Source: Dastarcus helophoroides (Eukaryota > Arthropoda > Insecta > Coleoptera > Bothrideridae). From it: a stretch of DNA of 64,000 nucleotides. The position numbers and the translations under genes are program-made. Of the stretch, positions 35,301 to 46,970 are shown one piece after another. The stretch lies in NCBI GenBank assembly GCA_028583605.1, contig CM053326.1, forward strand, positions 8,378,587-8,442,586. The letters run 5' to 3'. A model generated the notes under the pieces. That model worked only from the letters and a program-made list of their open reading frames with translations. It had not been told where the DNA came from and searched no databases. How positions within the stretch are numbered: the first letter of the stretch is position 1; each line of letters starts with the position of its first letter.

Positions 35301-35920
35301 GGACTGAGTATATTTATCTATTTGCGATTCCTGAAGTTGTAACTTCGTCAGTATTTTTGTTTTGTCTCGTTTAGATTTTCATGTTTGAAAAAGATAGTTC
35401 TTATGCCGGCGCCCTAATGCTTTGCAGACCTAGCAGACCGCCTTCCGCCGGCCCTGCTTTTCAAAAGAAAAATCGATGATTTAAAAAAATATTGATATAT
35501 CACTTCAAAGTAATCATATAAACTTTTCAAAAGAAATGACATTTATAAACTGATATCAAAAAATTTTAGTTAGGGAAATTTGCCTAACAAAATCGGATAG
35601 ATCCATTTACGAATTCAACGAATTTTAATTAATACAATAAAATAAAATTATTATCTTGTTCTTGAATTAGAATTCAAAATTTACACTAAAATGCATTTAT
35701 ATACACCGAGGAGTAATATTCGAAATCATATAGTTAATCATAATTTATATAAACCAAATATTAAACTTGTAATAATCATAATAATCATTTATTATTCAAG
35801 AAAGAAAATAACTATGAAATGAATAAGTTGCTTTTTACAACTATAAGTAAATATAAAAAATGCCGCCCAAGGTAAGTGCCGCCCGGTGCGGACCGCACCC
35901 ACCCCCTAGGTACGCCACTG
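32303..35920 (-). mobile_element. hAT transposon, complete ends, 3618 bp
   Basis: Terminal inverted repeats CAGTGGCGTACCTAG and CTAGGTACGCCACTG are perfect over 15 bp. They are flanked by a perfect 8-bp duplication TATAGGTA (32295-32302, 35921-35928), which proves a hAT insertion into the foldback element. Inside is a single minus-strand transposase gene with three visible lesions, so the element is autonomous in structure but not in coding. Both ends are rich in GCCGCC-type words. Confidence 0.97.
32550..35032 (-). pseudogene. hAT transposase, ZMYM1-like type, nearly complete
   Basis: Start chosen at 35032 (MKRVKESGASFRKNRKRREE, basic N-terminus). Near residue 110 the block MKDIGLWPNK leads into the TTF/MYM-type zinc finger (WFFQILPNGEKLLRSWM, then YCFCCKLFDN). 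A DUF4371-type region follows (LAKQNLAFRGHRE). A frameshift near 34040 is followed by FCIIFDGTPDISHKDQTSQI with the first catalytic aspartate. An in-frame TAA near 33789 interrupts the chain just before GQAYDNAAVMAGKHSG. Then come CTNHSLNLACLHAAS, a long helical insertion, and the C-terminal dimerisation block VASCERSFSKLN with the catalytic glutamate. A third frameshift near 32647 precedes LRSTMSQLRLQNLAILSIEQ. Roughly 820 codons in all, the usual size for this type. Three lesions only, so it is a fairly young copy. Confidence 0.92.
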
Positions 35921-37127
35921 TATAGGTACGAAACTTGGAACAAGGAGTTTCTTAAATCGATAAACTCTAATTAGCTAACTTATTACTAATAGTTGATAGG
36001 GGGCGCTACCTGCCTTATCCTGCATAATTCTAAATCATCATAACTTTTTTGTGCACCCACGTATATCAATTTTGAATGGGTTATTTTATTTCCCCATATT
36101 TTTTACGTAAAAAAGGTATACCTTCTAAAAGTTACGAGCAAGCGTTTCTAAGATATTTGACTTCACAGCTTGACCCGCCTTGGTTTTAAATTACCAAGAT
36201 ATTAAATTTTCGAGGTAGGCTTGAAAAAAGTAATCATAAGACAGCTTCAAAAGTTATTTATGTCAAATATTACTTCGCAGATATTATTTTTACCTAAATT
36301 TTAAAAATCTCGATAAAAAAAATCCAAAAAATTAAGACGTAATTTATTTTCTAACATAGAGATGTGAGATATGATGTCTGAGTCCCACAAGAAAATTTTA
36401 ATAGTCTGTGTGGTCAAAACAGATATTTAAAGATAAATTTCAATAAAAAATAGCCAGATTTTTAATTGTTTACAACTCCTTTACATGAAAAAATTTATTG
36501 TCCACATACTTATTTTAGAAAATAAATTTTGTTTTGGTATTTCATTTAAATTTGCTTTAGAAATTTAAAAATATATGTAATAATAATGTCACTAGAGTAA
36601 TATTTGATATAAGCTATTTTAAGTCAGTTTTATTACTTTTATTTTGAAACCTACTTCGAAAAATTCACATTTACATAACCTAAAATAAAACTACTGCAAA
36701 CTTTGAAGGCAAATATCTTGAAAAGGGTTGCTTGTATCAACATTTAGAAAGTATACCTTTTTTACGTAAAAAGAGTAGGTAAATAAAAATATCTATTTAA
36801 AATAAATGTACATAAAGGCATAAAAAAGTTACCATGCTTTAGAATAACACAAGGTAGCGCAGGTAGTGACCCCTGAGTTACTGACAATCTGTTAGCAAAT
36901 TAAAATATCTTGACCAAAGAAACCCTCCCATGCCAAATTTCTTGTCTATAGTGAAATGTGTTCATCAGTTATGCGAAAAAATCAAATTTTTATTTTCAAC
37001 TTTGACACCCTGTATCTCCGTGAATATCAACTTTTAATATATGGTAAATGTGGCTAAATCACATTATTTTTATAAAAAAAAATCTTCTCTTGCTCTATGT
37101 ACCAATACTTATGGTCCAGCCTGTGTA

Positions 37128-37612
37128 AATAAATAATACTGTATTATACAGAGAACTCCTAATCGAATGTAAAATCTAATCATCTACCCAGAGCTGAAAC
37201 TACTGAAGTCGGCAACAGGAAATAGGGACAGTAGATTCCTTTTATGGTACCTATAGGTGAGCAGTGGTGATGAGTTTTCGAAAATTCACCATCTAAGAGG
37301 GCAAATAGGGGCTGAAATGGCGCTTCAGGATTAGTATGGAAGAGAGCAAATTTTAAAACCTAACATTTTTTGTCCCTTAACGATCTAGGCACACAATCAA
37401 AAAGGGTTTCTAAAATTTGTTTCTTAACCAGTTGAAAAGGAGATGGAATAGAGATTCGTAGAGAATATCAAAAAAGTTATATTTGCGTTTTATAACCCAA
37501 AATTTTTTGTAATGAAACTATAAAAAACACGTATTTAACCAACTTTAATAATTCACCTTCTACGGGGGAAGTAATAAAATGTGTGTATGTATTTATAAAT
37601 AAAATATCTATA
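37128..37612. other. unassigned stretch
   Basis: No gene or repeat recognised between the foldback and the palindrome. Confidence 0.45.
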
Positions 37613-37644
37613 CAAATCGATCAGTATCGATACTGATCGATTTG
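37613..37644. repeat. perfect 32-bp palindrome
   Basis: Left half CAAATCGATCAGTATC is followed immediately by its exact reverse complement, with no spacer. It contains three copies of ATCGAT. About 50 bp upstream of 134-bp repeat copy B. Confidence 0.95.
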
Positions 37645-37693
37645 AATCTCAATGCAGATGACGTCGATGCATCTTTTGCTAATCTTTTTAGAT

Positions 37694-37827
37694 TAGTACG
37701 CTTGAAAATGCCAGTTCTGCTGGCGAAATACGTATCGCGTAATTATTTATTTAATTGCCGATGTGGTAAAAGGGTGAAAGCTTCTTTGGACTTAATCACA
37801 AGCCACAGTGTTTAGTTCAGTGCTTTA
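37694..37827 (+). repeat. 134-bp repeat, copy B
   Basis: 130 of 134 bases match 21317-21450. Flanking sequence on the left is unrelated between the two copies. On the right, both lead within about 65 bp into a family C foldback. Confidence 0.9.
37697..37741 (+). ncRNA. hammerhead-like motif in 134-bp repeat, intact stems
   Basis: Stem I TACGC/GCGTA (37697-37701 with 37737-37741), box TTGAAAA, stem II GCCAG/CTGGC, GAAA at 37725-37728, stem III palindrome ATACGTAT, C at the cleavage position. All three stems are perfect here, but the conserved box differs from CUGANGA at two positions, as in copy A. Confidence 0.45.
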
Positions 37828-37872
37828 GTATTGAAAGTCCGATTAGAAAATTTCAAAAACTGTAATAAGTTA

Positions 37873-38880
37873 TTTTTTGAAGCCTTTTCATTGGTATAGA
37901 TTATTTTTTTTTTAATTCAATTCTTTCCAAGGAAATTATATCAACTTTGTTATTTCTTATGGACGCTATATTGAATTTTAACATTTTCGAATTTGGCATA
38001 TTTTTCTGATTAATTTTGTGTATGTCATGCTATTCTTCAAATGTGGCAAGGTGGGTGAAAGGAACTAATATTTTATTTTTTAACAAAAAAAAATATAGTA
38101 GGCGACGCAAGTGCTATAACTTTTAATAATAAAAAATACAGGTCCGAAAAAAGCTATCATTATTATTAAAAAACCGAAAATACTATAACAAAGTGTATAG
38201 TATTGAAATATTTATTAATAATCGTAACGTGCATGATTCCCTTCAAATTACGTAATTCTCGAAACATTGTAAGGGCTTTATTAAGAACGACTTTCCCATG
38301 ACTCATTTGCAAGTGTGAGTTTCAGACTTCACTAGAAGTTAAATATTTTAAGACGGATATAGTGCATAAATATTAGGATTATTTCTAATGTTATGTTGTT
38401 AGATATTTTACGTTATACGAATAAGTATCCAATGTTAAAAGACCTTTGTAAAAATTGCCCGACAAAATTTTTAAAATATCTACACGTTTTCATAGAATAA
38501 CGCCATTTAAACCGGGGCATGCACGTTAAGATTATATTAATAACTGTTTAAATATTGCACAATTTGTTACAATTTATTTTTTGTTTTTTAATAATTATTC
38601 TTACGTATTTAGGTACTGTATTTTTAGTATTAACAGTTATGGCACTTGCATCGCCTATTATATTTTTTTTGTTTAAAAATAAAAACTTAATTCATTTAAC
38701 CCTCTTTGCCACATTTGAAGTGTGGCATGTCATTTATCAAATTAATAAGGAAAATATACCAAATTTTAAAATGACAAAATTCAATAAGGCGTCCATAAGA
38801 AATAACAGAGTTAACATAATTTCCTCGGAAACAGTCAAATTTAGAAAAAACTAACTTACATCAGTGAAAAGGCCCCAAAA
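37873..38880. repeat. foldback element, family C, about 1 kb
   Basis: Left arm landmarks GAAGCCTTTTCATTGGT, AAGGAAATTATATCAACTTT, TTATTTCTTATGGACGC and AATTTGGCATATTTTTCTGA recur as complements in reverse order between about 38720 and 38880 (GCGTCCATAAGAAATAAC is unmistakable). A similar arm and centre lie at 60311-61670. Confidence 0.85.
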
Positions 38881-38989
38881 ACAAATAATTACAGTTTTTA
38901 AATTTTCTCAATCGGACTTCAAATAAACAAGTTACAACTGATTTTTTAAAAATGGCGATTTTCAGTTTTTTTCTAAATAAAACTAAGAC

Positions 38990-39125
38990 GAGTTGCAATT
39001 CGATTGTTTTCTCAACGGAATATTATTAGACATTAAATTCTGTACTTCTTTGCCCATTTAAGCTTCCTTGTATCTCTATTAGTTTACGAGAACAATATAA
39101 TGGAAATCAAAATTGGTTCAACCTG
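38990..39125. repeat. relative of the 91-bp unit
   Basis: Contains TTTTCTCAACGGAATATTAT, then GACATTAAATTCTGTAC and TTTGCCCATTTAAGCTTCC. This order and spacing match 21939-22030. It ends near a GGTTCAACCTGTATA MITE-type terminus. Confidence 0.5.
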
Positions 39126-39291
39126 TATATAAAAAATTGTTCCTTACCCAAAAATCTGTAAAGAACATATGTAAGAAATGTCTAAACACAAACATAGTCG
39201 ATTTTAAAAACTCAAGCCAACACTGACGCGAAGAGAGGTATTCAATTTAATATTGAAAATATTATACTATTTTTATATACATACATACGTA

Positions 39292-39540
39292 TAGTGTGTC
39301 CCAAGATAGAGTACCGAAGGGAGATTTCTTTTTATTTGTGGGATTATCAAAAAATGTCATTTTTTGCTTGATCTTAATGCTACGGTTTTAAATCAGGCGA
39401 TCAGGCAGGCTAAGTTCATGGGTAACCACGTGTACATCCTACCCATTTATTTGAAAAACATCTCTCTAATATTTTGTGGAATAGATAACGTGGCGAAGGA
39501 TAATTAAGTTAAAAATCACATGCTATGACTTTGTAATAAG
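39292..39540 (+). repeat. truncated end of the 43.4 kb inverted-repeat family
   Basis: TAGTGTGTCCCAAGATAGAG..ACCGAAGGGAGA and TTTTTATTTGTGGG match the terminal region of the element at 43449-45005. The other end was not found. Confidence 0.6.
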
Positions 39541-42039
39541 GACATTGTTGTGACTAACTGTTTTCAGCTTCTATTATCGTAGAAACTTTAGCAGAGTTTA
39601 AGTCCAAAATGGTCGGAGATTCGATATAATTATACTAAGACTTTTGTGTCAGAATGTTATAGAGTTTCTTCTGGTAATTTTATAACATCTGTATATAAAT
39701 AATAAAGTACTCAGGTATTACGTTATTAGATAAGTGTTGCTATTTTATTAAATGTTTTCTTTTAATTTCGTTTATGTTAAAATGTTAAACAAATTTTTTA
39801 CTTGATTGTTAGTTTTAATATCAATCCCTACCTATTTTTTAGGGTTACACATTTTAATAATTATCATTGTTTTTATTTAAAAGCAATGAAAATCCTGGCG
39901 TTTTAACAGTTTTTTGATATATTATTTTTTTGTATTTTTTTCTGGAATAAAATAATAACGGAGGATTTTTCATTTGGTAAATAAACTGCATAATCTATGT
40001 CGGCATCAAGAAAATTAACCAAATACGACATGAGTCAAATTGAAGAAGTCAAAATTTATCTTAAGTGGTCGATTACTGGCGTGCTTACCCCACATCGAGT
40101 GTAATGAGTTTGAGAATTTTAGCTTTATGAATAAAGAAAAAATAGGTGGTTTATCATGACTTTGTTACACTCGATGTAAATGCTCTGATTTTTGCCAGTT
40201 TCATGATAATTTTCCCGAAGTCGTGCACGATAACAAAATTATACCAGAAGAAACCATATTTTATCAGCAGACAACCATGGGCTTTAAAAATAATAGCTAA
40301 CATATCTAGTTGTCAAATAATGATCTTGTTTTAGTGTTAAAAAGTGTATAATAAAAATTGCTTGCAGCTGCAAGACTTTTGACTTGATAACTTAAAAGCC
40401 TATAATTTATTGTTTGTTGCTGAGAATTTGGTAAAAAAGCAACCAACTAATAACAAAATAAATCAATCAAATAAAGTGTAGACATTTTTAGGGGCACTTG
40501 CTTAAGTATTGAGATTGAAAAATACAACATTTAAAAGAGGTCTGCTTAAGATTTGTCTACATATCTACTATAATTTAAGGTCATATCTGTGGCACAAGAT
40601 CATTTGGGGATTTCGGTGGTGTTCAATCCCCCTTTTTGTAACGTAACACATAAAGAGTGCTATCAGGCCAGTGGCTAGTTTATATGAGCATTCTAAGATT
40701 AACTCATATTACTGTAACATAAAAAATATAAATGGCCATGAACAAATCAAAGTCAGATGTGAAATGACGCCGCGGCTAGTGTAAGCGATAAAGTGGTAGC
40801 GTTTGTGGTGGAAAAGAAGGCAATATCTTGTAAGTTTAATATCAGAGAAACGGCTTTGATGAAAAAGAGTCCGAACGATATTTTATGTAACACAATATTC
40901 TAGTTGGCGGTGACCATAAATCTTTGTATAAAATTGAGATTGAAAGAAACTGCTCTATATCTAGCAGTAAGTTTTAAAGTTGACAAGCATTTAATAAATT
41001 GATATAGTGACGAAATTAATAATAGATTACGCGCAAACGTCTGAAAGGTGCAGAGGAAGTTTTAAATCCGCGGGGAGCTTATTCTCAGCAAAAGTTAGAC
41101 GAAGTTTAATTCCGAGAGATCCACGGCACCAAAGAAAATATAAAGTACTAAATGTAGATTAGTTTTATTTCTCGTATACATTTTCCAGTTCAGACCTCTG
41201 TTAAATTTAACTGAATTTCCATAAGAAGTGTTAATTACAAGAAGTTCTAGCCTCGCTTACGAATTATGTATTCATGAATCTGCTCTCGTGTAGAGAGTTA
41301 CAAATTCGCCGACGACCTTTATGAAAACTCCACTTATTACATTAAGGTTTCATTATGGAAATTACAAGAGAAGAACAACATTTTATATTCCCTGGGCTTA
41401 AAGAGATTGTCGTCAAATACTCCACGTAAATTATTTTGATTACTTAAGCGCATTAAGTGTTGACACAGTTTGTGGCCTTTTTGGTATTCTTGTCGGCGAA
41501 TAGTAAGAATTGCTGAATGAAAATGATTACCATAGCTGCACTGCAATTAACTTGCAATCGATTGAAGCATATAATATGGCTAGATGGCTTCCTACTTATC
41601 AAATAATTTGTAGCCCACTGCACGGCAGTCACAGTAATGCTCTATCACAACAAAATAGGTTCAATTTTATTTTGAAGCCAGCAGAATGACTTTCGGTACC
41701 AAAGTTCCATAAAAGACAAAACGAAAACTTATTTAGTTAATTGTTTGCCGAAGAAAGGTATTTTGTACTTGCATAATAAAGTTACCGTTTGCGATTGGAT
41801 TGTACTTAAAAAAAAAACAGTACGATTTGCTTAGAGTACCACCCACACAAGCCCGAAATGCAACCAAATATACAACATGCATTGATTTCTAGTTCAACAA
41901 AAGTTGAAATTTTTAACTTTTCACATCGCTTACTTAACAGTCGATTCAAAAAGTCCATAGAATGACACATAGATGATGTTAATAGAATTTTTTCCGTATG
42001 ATTTTTATTTAGTACTAACCTTATAGTTATAGCATTTTG
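39541..42039. other. unassigned stretch
   Basis: About 2.5 kb without a supported gene. Minus-strand open frames at 41337-41546 and 41806-42426 show no domain; the latter overlaps the mariner 5' end and is a by-product. Confidence 0.45.
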
Positions 42040-42056
42040 TGTGAAGCAGCTTTTGT

Positions 42057-43093
42057 TATTGAAAATAAAAGTGAATTTCGAGTTTTGATAAAGCATTGCT
42101 TTTTGATGAAAAAAAATATAGTGGCCTAATAAACAATATTCGAACTCTGCTTCACCGAGGCAAATGATAGAGAAGTGGATTGCTGAATTTAAACGTGGTC
42201 GTACCAGCACAAATGATGCAGAGCGCAGTGGACGCCCAAATGAGGTTGTAATTCTAGAAAACATTGACATTGTAAAGATATCATATGGTAGTGTTTTAAC
42301 CATTTTAAACGAACATTTGGGTATGCGAAAGCTCTGTGCAAAGTGGGTGCCGCGTGAGCTCACAGTCAACCAAAAACAGCAACGAATCAATGCTTCAGAG
42401 AAGTGTTTAGTGCTGTTAAACCGCAATAAAATGGAATTATATCGTCGATATGTGACAATGTATGAGACATGGCTTCACTATTACACACCAGAATCCAAAA
42501 AACAGTCAGCTGAGTGGACAGCTGTCGACGAACCGAATCCAAAGCGAGCAACGACGCAACAGTCGGCCGGTAAGGTGATGGCTTCTGTAATTTTGGATGC
42601 GAATAAAACAATATTCATGAACTATCTCCAAAAAGGAACCACTATCAACAGCGACTATTACTGTGCACTTTTGGATCGATTGAAGGCTGAAATCGCAAAG
42701 AAATGGCCACATTTGCAAAAGAAGAGAGTGTTGTTTTACCAAGACAATGCACTGTATCACAAATCGATAAAAACCATGGCAAAATTGAATGAATTGGGTT
42801 TCGAATTGCTTACCCACGCACCGTATTCTCCAGATTTAGCCCCCAGCGACTTTTTCCTCTTTTCAGATCTCAAGAGAATGCTTGTTGGCAAGAAATTTAA
42901 GTCAAATGATGAAGTAATCGCTGAAACTGAGGCCTATTTTGACGAAAAAGAGAAACCGTACTATAAAAGTGGTATCGAAAAGTTGAAAAATCGCAATACT
43001 CATTGTATCGCCCTCGAAGGTAACTATGTAATAAAATCGAGTTTTGTCAAGGTTTTGTTTTTTTCTTACTTATCCTACGGACTTATTGAATGA
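42057..43093 (+). pseudogene. mariner transposase (DD34D), inactive
   Basis: The N-terminus is recognisable from about 42057 (EFRVLIKHCFLMKKN), but the initiator ATG reads ATT, and stops plus a frameshift follow before 42164. From there 309 codons are open: EKWIAEFKRGRTSTNDAERS with the GRPNEVV hook, WVPRELT linker, a catalytic region, and QDNA plus YSPDLAPSDFFLF near the C-terminus. There are 34 residues between the second and third aspartates, the mariner DD34D spacing. The first catalytic aspartate, expected in MDETW, is tyrosine (MYETW). About 20-25 residues of the linker after GRPNEVVILENID seem deleted in frame. Terminal repeats were not located. Confidence 0.93.
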
Positions 43094-43448
43094 CCTGGTA
43101 TGAAATGCCATAAAATTAGGTTAATTGATAACTTTTGTAAAGTAGGATTAACATTTTGCTAAAAGATGTGCAAATTGTCTTTATTTATTTTTCCAAGAGG
43201 CTTGTGTTCTAGACTGGAAAACTGTGGCTAAAATTTGGAGTGCTAGCTCTGCATAATTCAAAAGTATTCGCCAGTTCTTTGAATGAGCAGAACTTGCAGT
43301 GAGGTAGCCAGCCAAATTGACTTATTTAACTATAGTATAAGTGAAATAGAAAGATTTTTTACACCTACCTTAAATGTTGTTTGAACTTGAAAATTTAATT
43401 TCAATTGTATTTATTATTGGCAGAATTTTGTATCACTCTTTCTACATA
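43094..43448. other. unassigned, probable mariner 3' flank
   Basis: No gene. A mariner right end would be expected within the first 100 bases, but no complementary left end was found. Confidence 0.4.
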
Positions 43449-45005
43449 CAGTGTGTCCCAGTTAGGATACTGAAGGGAAACATTTTTATTTGTGGGTTTA
43501 TACGAAAAAATCATTCTTTATAGAAACCCTTGCTTCGTCTCACATCACCGAAAATGACATTCTTTTCGGAAGTTCAATTATTTGAAAATTTTAAAAATCG
43601 TCAAAAGTAAATTGTTGTTATGTTTGGCGCTATCAAAAATTGTTACTTATAATGACAAAAAATGGGTAAAAACGACATTTGGCTTAATTTTCTAAAAACT
43701 AAGCAAAACAAATCAAGGTCGGATACAAATAAATATAAAAGTATTTGATAATAACAATAAGAAATTCAATCAAAATACCATCACTTAAAGGTATTACCAC
43801 CAGTTTCCGTGCAAATTTCCACTCTCTTTATAATTTTCTATGCATTTCGTATCTACATTTATTTTTTCTGAATTCGAATGCACAGACCGATAGGTTGAAG
43901 ATTTATTAAATTCAAGGTTTGGAAAACAAATACCATTGTTAGATCTCGTCAGTTTGGCATACCCAACCTTAACCTAACAAATGCTCCATTTGAAGGTACA
44001 CACTAAAAAAATAGCAAATGTTTCCAAATGTAATTTGTACAAACACTGAATGTTCTCTGTCTGGAGAGGAAACAAATGGATGAGTATGATAGGAATTGAC
44101 AAAAATTATCTTGGTGATTATAGCTATAAAAACAAATATTGTAACAAAATAAAGTTATAAAATTTGTATGAGTGATTGTGTAGTGTAAGGAACTCTGTAG
44201 AAACATTTGATAATGGAAAGCGACCGCGAGAATGAATCAGTAAGCGATAATCTTGTCTGCATGGAGATCCGTTCTAGAAACCGGAACGGTATAAATACGC
44301 GGTCGTCTTTCCTTCAGTTAGTCAGATAGTCAGAAAGTTAATTAGTCTAATAGTTACGTAAATAATAATCGTAGTGTTCCGAAATAAAATTAAAATAAAA
44401 TATTCACAGTTCACGATGTTTTAGTTTGCGAATCGCAACAGTATTATTTTTAATTTGTTAATAATATAAAATTAACTAAGGTTTTTGCATTCCTTGTTAA
44501 GTTTGATTAAAAAAAAATAAATTTAATTTCAATATTTCGAATCATTCTTAGTGGTGCTTTTTTAAGTAACCACAAATATCTAAGTACAGAGCCACCTAGC
44601 GGTCTGTAGAAGAAACTATGGCATAGCCTTAAGAACTGTCATGCTAGCAGATGAGACCCAGAGTGCAATAATGTCCACGTTTAGAGGGCCGCGTTATTGT
44701 AGTCCAGCTCTATTCTATTTACAAAAATTTCTGAGAATAAATTAAAATTTGAAGTTTAGGCTTTTTTGTAGTTATAAACCATATTTGAAATAATATTTTT
44801 TGATATTACCAAAAATAATGGTAGTTTACTCCGGATTATTTTTTAAAATGTTCAAATAACTGAACTCCCTGCATAAAAAATAAACAAAATAATGTCATTT
44901 TCGATGATTTACGAAAAAGTAGGAGTTTTTATAAAGAATGACTTTCTCGTTAACCCACAAATAAAAAAGAAACTCCTCTTTAGTATTCTATCTTGGGAGA
45001 CACTG
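43449..45005. repeat. long inverted-repeat element split by a solo LTR
   Basis: The left terminus CAGTGTGTCCCAGTTAGGAT continues through TTTTTATTTGTGGG and AAAATGACATTCTTTTCGGA. The right terminus is the complement, with AATGTCATTTTCGATGATT at about 44891, CCCACAAATAAAAAAG and ending GGGAGACACTG. Terminal arms are at least 120 bp. A family B LTR (44140-44440) sits in the middle; without it the element is about 1.26 kb. No transposase. A partial copy lies at 39292. Confidence 0.85.
44140..44440 (+). mobile_element. solo LTR, Ty3/gypsy family B
   Basis: Plus-strand relative of the 51125 LTR: TGTAACAAAATAAAG start, GGTATAAATACGCGG with a TATA-like box, a TTAGTCAGATAGTCAGA run and a GCAACA end. 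Flanks are ATAT at the left and GTAT at the right, one mismatch in four. It is nested inside the element above. Confidence 0.85.
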
Positions 45006-46171
45006 CATGTCTTCTTTAATTATGTTAATTATTATCCAATATGTTAACATTGTATGATATAGCTCAATATTCCTGTATATTTCGTATTTGGTTGTATTTT
45101 TATATATTTCTTCATCTTGTTTGTTTTCCTACTCTTAAATGGATTTTTTTCTGTAGAGTAGTGTATAATTAAAATAAAATAAAAAATATTTAATACTGTC
45201 AGGCATAATGTCAAAGCTGTCCAATGTACATATTTTAATGTTACTATTCCGCCTAGTCCTGAATTTATCTATTGAGGAGCATTTCGGGCTCGTGAGGATC
45301 GTATCTTTAGTGAATTGCCTCATATGTTCTAAAAAATGATTTATTTACGTATTCGTCTCATACAACTTTCTCTACCTTCTCTTAAAATTAATTACATTAT
45401 GAATGAAACACCGTATATGTTTAAAAATAATTTATGAAATGTGGAAATATATAACTATTTAGACAACAAATTATTTCTTTATTTTTGCTATACTTTAGGA
45501 AGACAAAAATGAAATAAAATATGTACTAGTAAATGTAATTGTGACCTCCATTAAATTAAGTGAAGGAGAATAAACGATGTAATCATAGTTGTTGGCAATA
45601 TTAAATCTACCCTTTTATTATGACATCATTACTGTAAAATAATACGCAGAGTGGATACATGTAACTAAGGTATAATATTACGTCATCAGCAGTCCATTAT
45701 GGCACCTATGTTAAATAACAATCGATTTTTCAATCTACCCTACATTTCCTTTATTCCCAGATTATTTTGTGTTTACCTTCGCAGCATTAAAGAAAATTGC
45801 CTGAAAAATTTATAGATTTTCTTTGTTCCCTGTCACCTACAAATAAATTAGATCTCGTTATTACTATAATCAGCTAATGGAATAATCCACTTACACCATT
45901 CGTGCAGCATAGCCGCAGCTGCAGAACATCCTTTTATTATAATTTCTTTAACCTCGCTAAAATATCATTCTACATAAATAAGATATATTATGAGAGATGT
46001 TCGATTTATCTGGCTGCCAATTCTAAAGACTCCACTAGTTTTGAGTAATATGTTACATAAAAGACATACACAGGGAAGATATGTATCTCTTTTTTCAATA
46101 TGCATTTTCAGTGAGCACTTTTTTTACCTTTTGAGATGAATTAAAAACAGAAAATTAGCTTATTAAAAGTA
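45006..46171. other. unassigned stretch
   Basis: No gene supported. On the minus strand around 45240-45310, CTCACGAGCCCGAAATGCTCC recalls non-LTR or Penelope-like tails, but stems are missing. Confidence 0.4.
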
Positions 46172-46424
46172 TAAGGGTAATTGTGTCAGTAGCCGGCCAC
46201 TTTAAAAAGTGGTCAAGTATTCTGACACATAATTTAATCTTACCTAACGTTTTTATCATTAACTATAAATGTAGCAGACTACTCGCATAGAGAAACATCT
46301 ATGTTTTTACTACATAACGCTGATCGAAAAACAGATATATTTTAATAAATAAGTTTGTTAGACCCAAATAAAATTGTGGGGGCCGACTGCTGATGGGTGG
46401 CCGGTTACTGGCGCATCTACCCTA
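46172..46424. mobile_element. short MITE with AGGGTA ends
   Basis: Left AGGGTAATTGTGTCAGTAGC followed by CGGCCAC; the complement of the right end reads AGGGTAGATGCGCCAGTAAC followed by CGGCCAC. About 250 bp with no coding. The AGGG ends resemble those of the pogo element at 54068, so a pogo/Tigger derivative is possible. Confidence 0.65.
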
Positions 46425-46970
46425 TTCTACTTTGGCAACTAACTAAAAGTATAACAAGAAATATAGTTCACATTAATTAAAATGCGAAATCCCATCAATA
46501 TCTGCCCATATTTCTTGTGATATTTTTTCATTAAAGAATAACGTGATAATTGTGACAAGTCTATTTTGATTTTTCTACTATTACTACTACTACGACAATG
46601 GTTCTCCCTTAAGATAAGATCTATTTGATAGAAAGCCACGTACAGACTTGAACCACATCGCGAACTGAACCTAGTGGAGAACTTCGCCCCGTCTAGTTTG
46701 GACGTTCATGCGAACCTGATAAGCTTCTGATAAGGAGCCACGCCGAGTCCCACGTCTCGTCGGTCTTTATGGTGACCACTCACCTACAGGCGGCCTGTCG
46801 GATTTGGCCTGACAGTCTAGGACTGCAGTATATAACTCAAAAGACCACACACTATTCAGTTTACATTTGGGGTAAAATATTCAGGCGTTGCCTCAACAGT
46901 CTTGACCCCAAGGCGGCCTGAAATTTTGATACACACTATCAGTTCGATTTAGTGAGTTCAATCGTGCCGA

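Larger units (their letters stand above)
32124..37123. repeat. foldback element, family A, copy 2, split by a hAT insertion
   Basis: Begins CAGGATGGACCATAAGTAAT after TATA and ends CTTATGGTCCAGCCTG before TGTA. Removing the hAT insertion (32303-35920) and one target duplication leaves about 1.37 kb that aligns end to end with 402-1755. The split falls about 180 bp from the left end, in the left arm. Confidence 0.9.

Noticed and set aside
41806..42817. Minus-strand open frames up to 206 codons overlapping the mariner
   Set aside because: Antisense to the mariner pseudogene or its flank; no domain.
43080..43200. Mariner right terminal repeat
   Set aside because: No complementary sequence could be found in the 200 bases upstream of the mariner start, so the ends are left undefined.
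45235..45312. Possible fifth hammerhead-like tail on the minus strand (CTCACGAGCCCGAAAT)
   Set aside because: One mismatch in the first box, essentially no stem II, and no pairing stem I; not distinguishable from chance.
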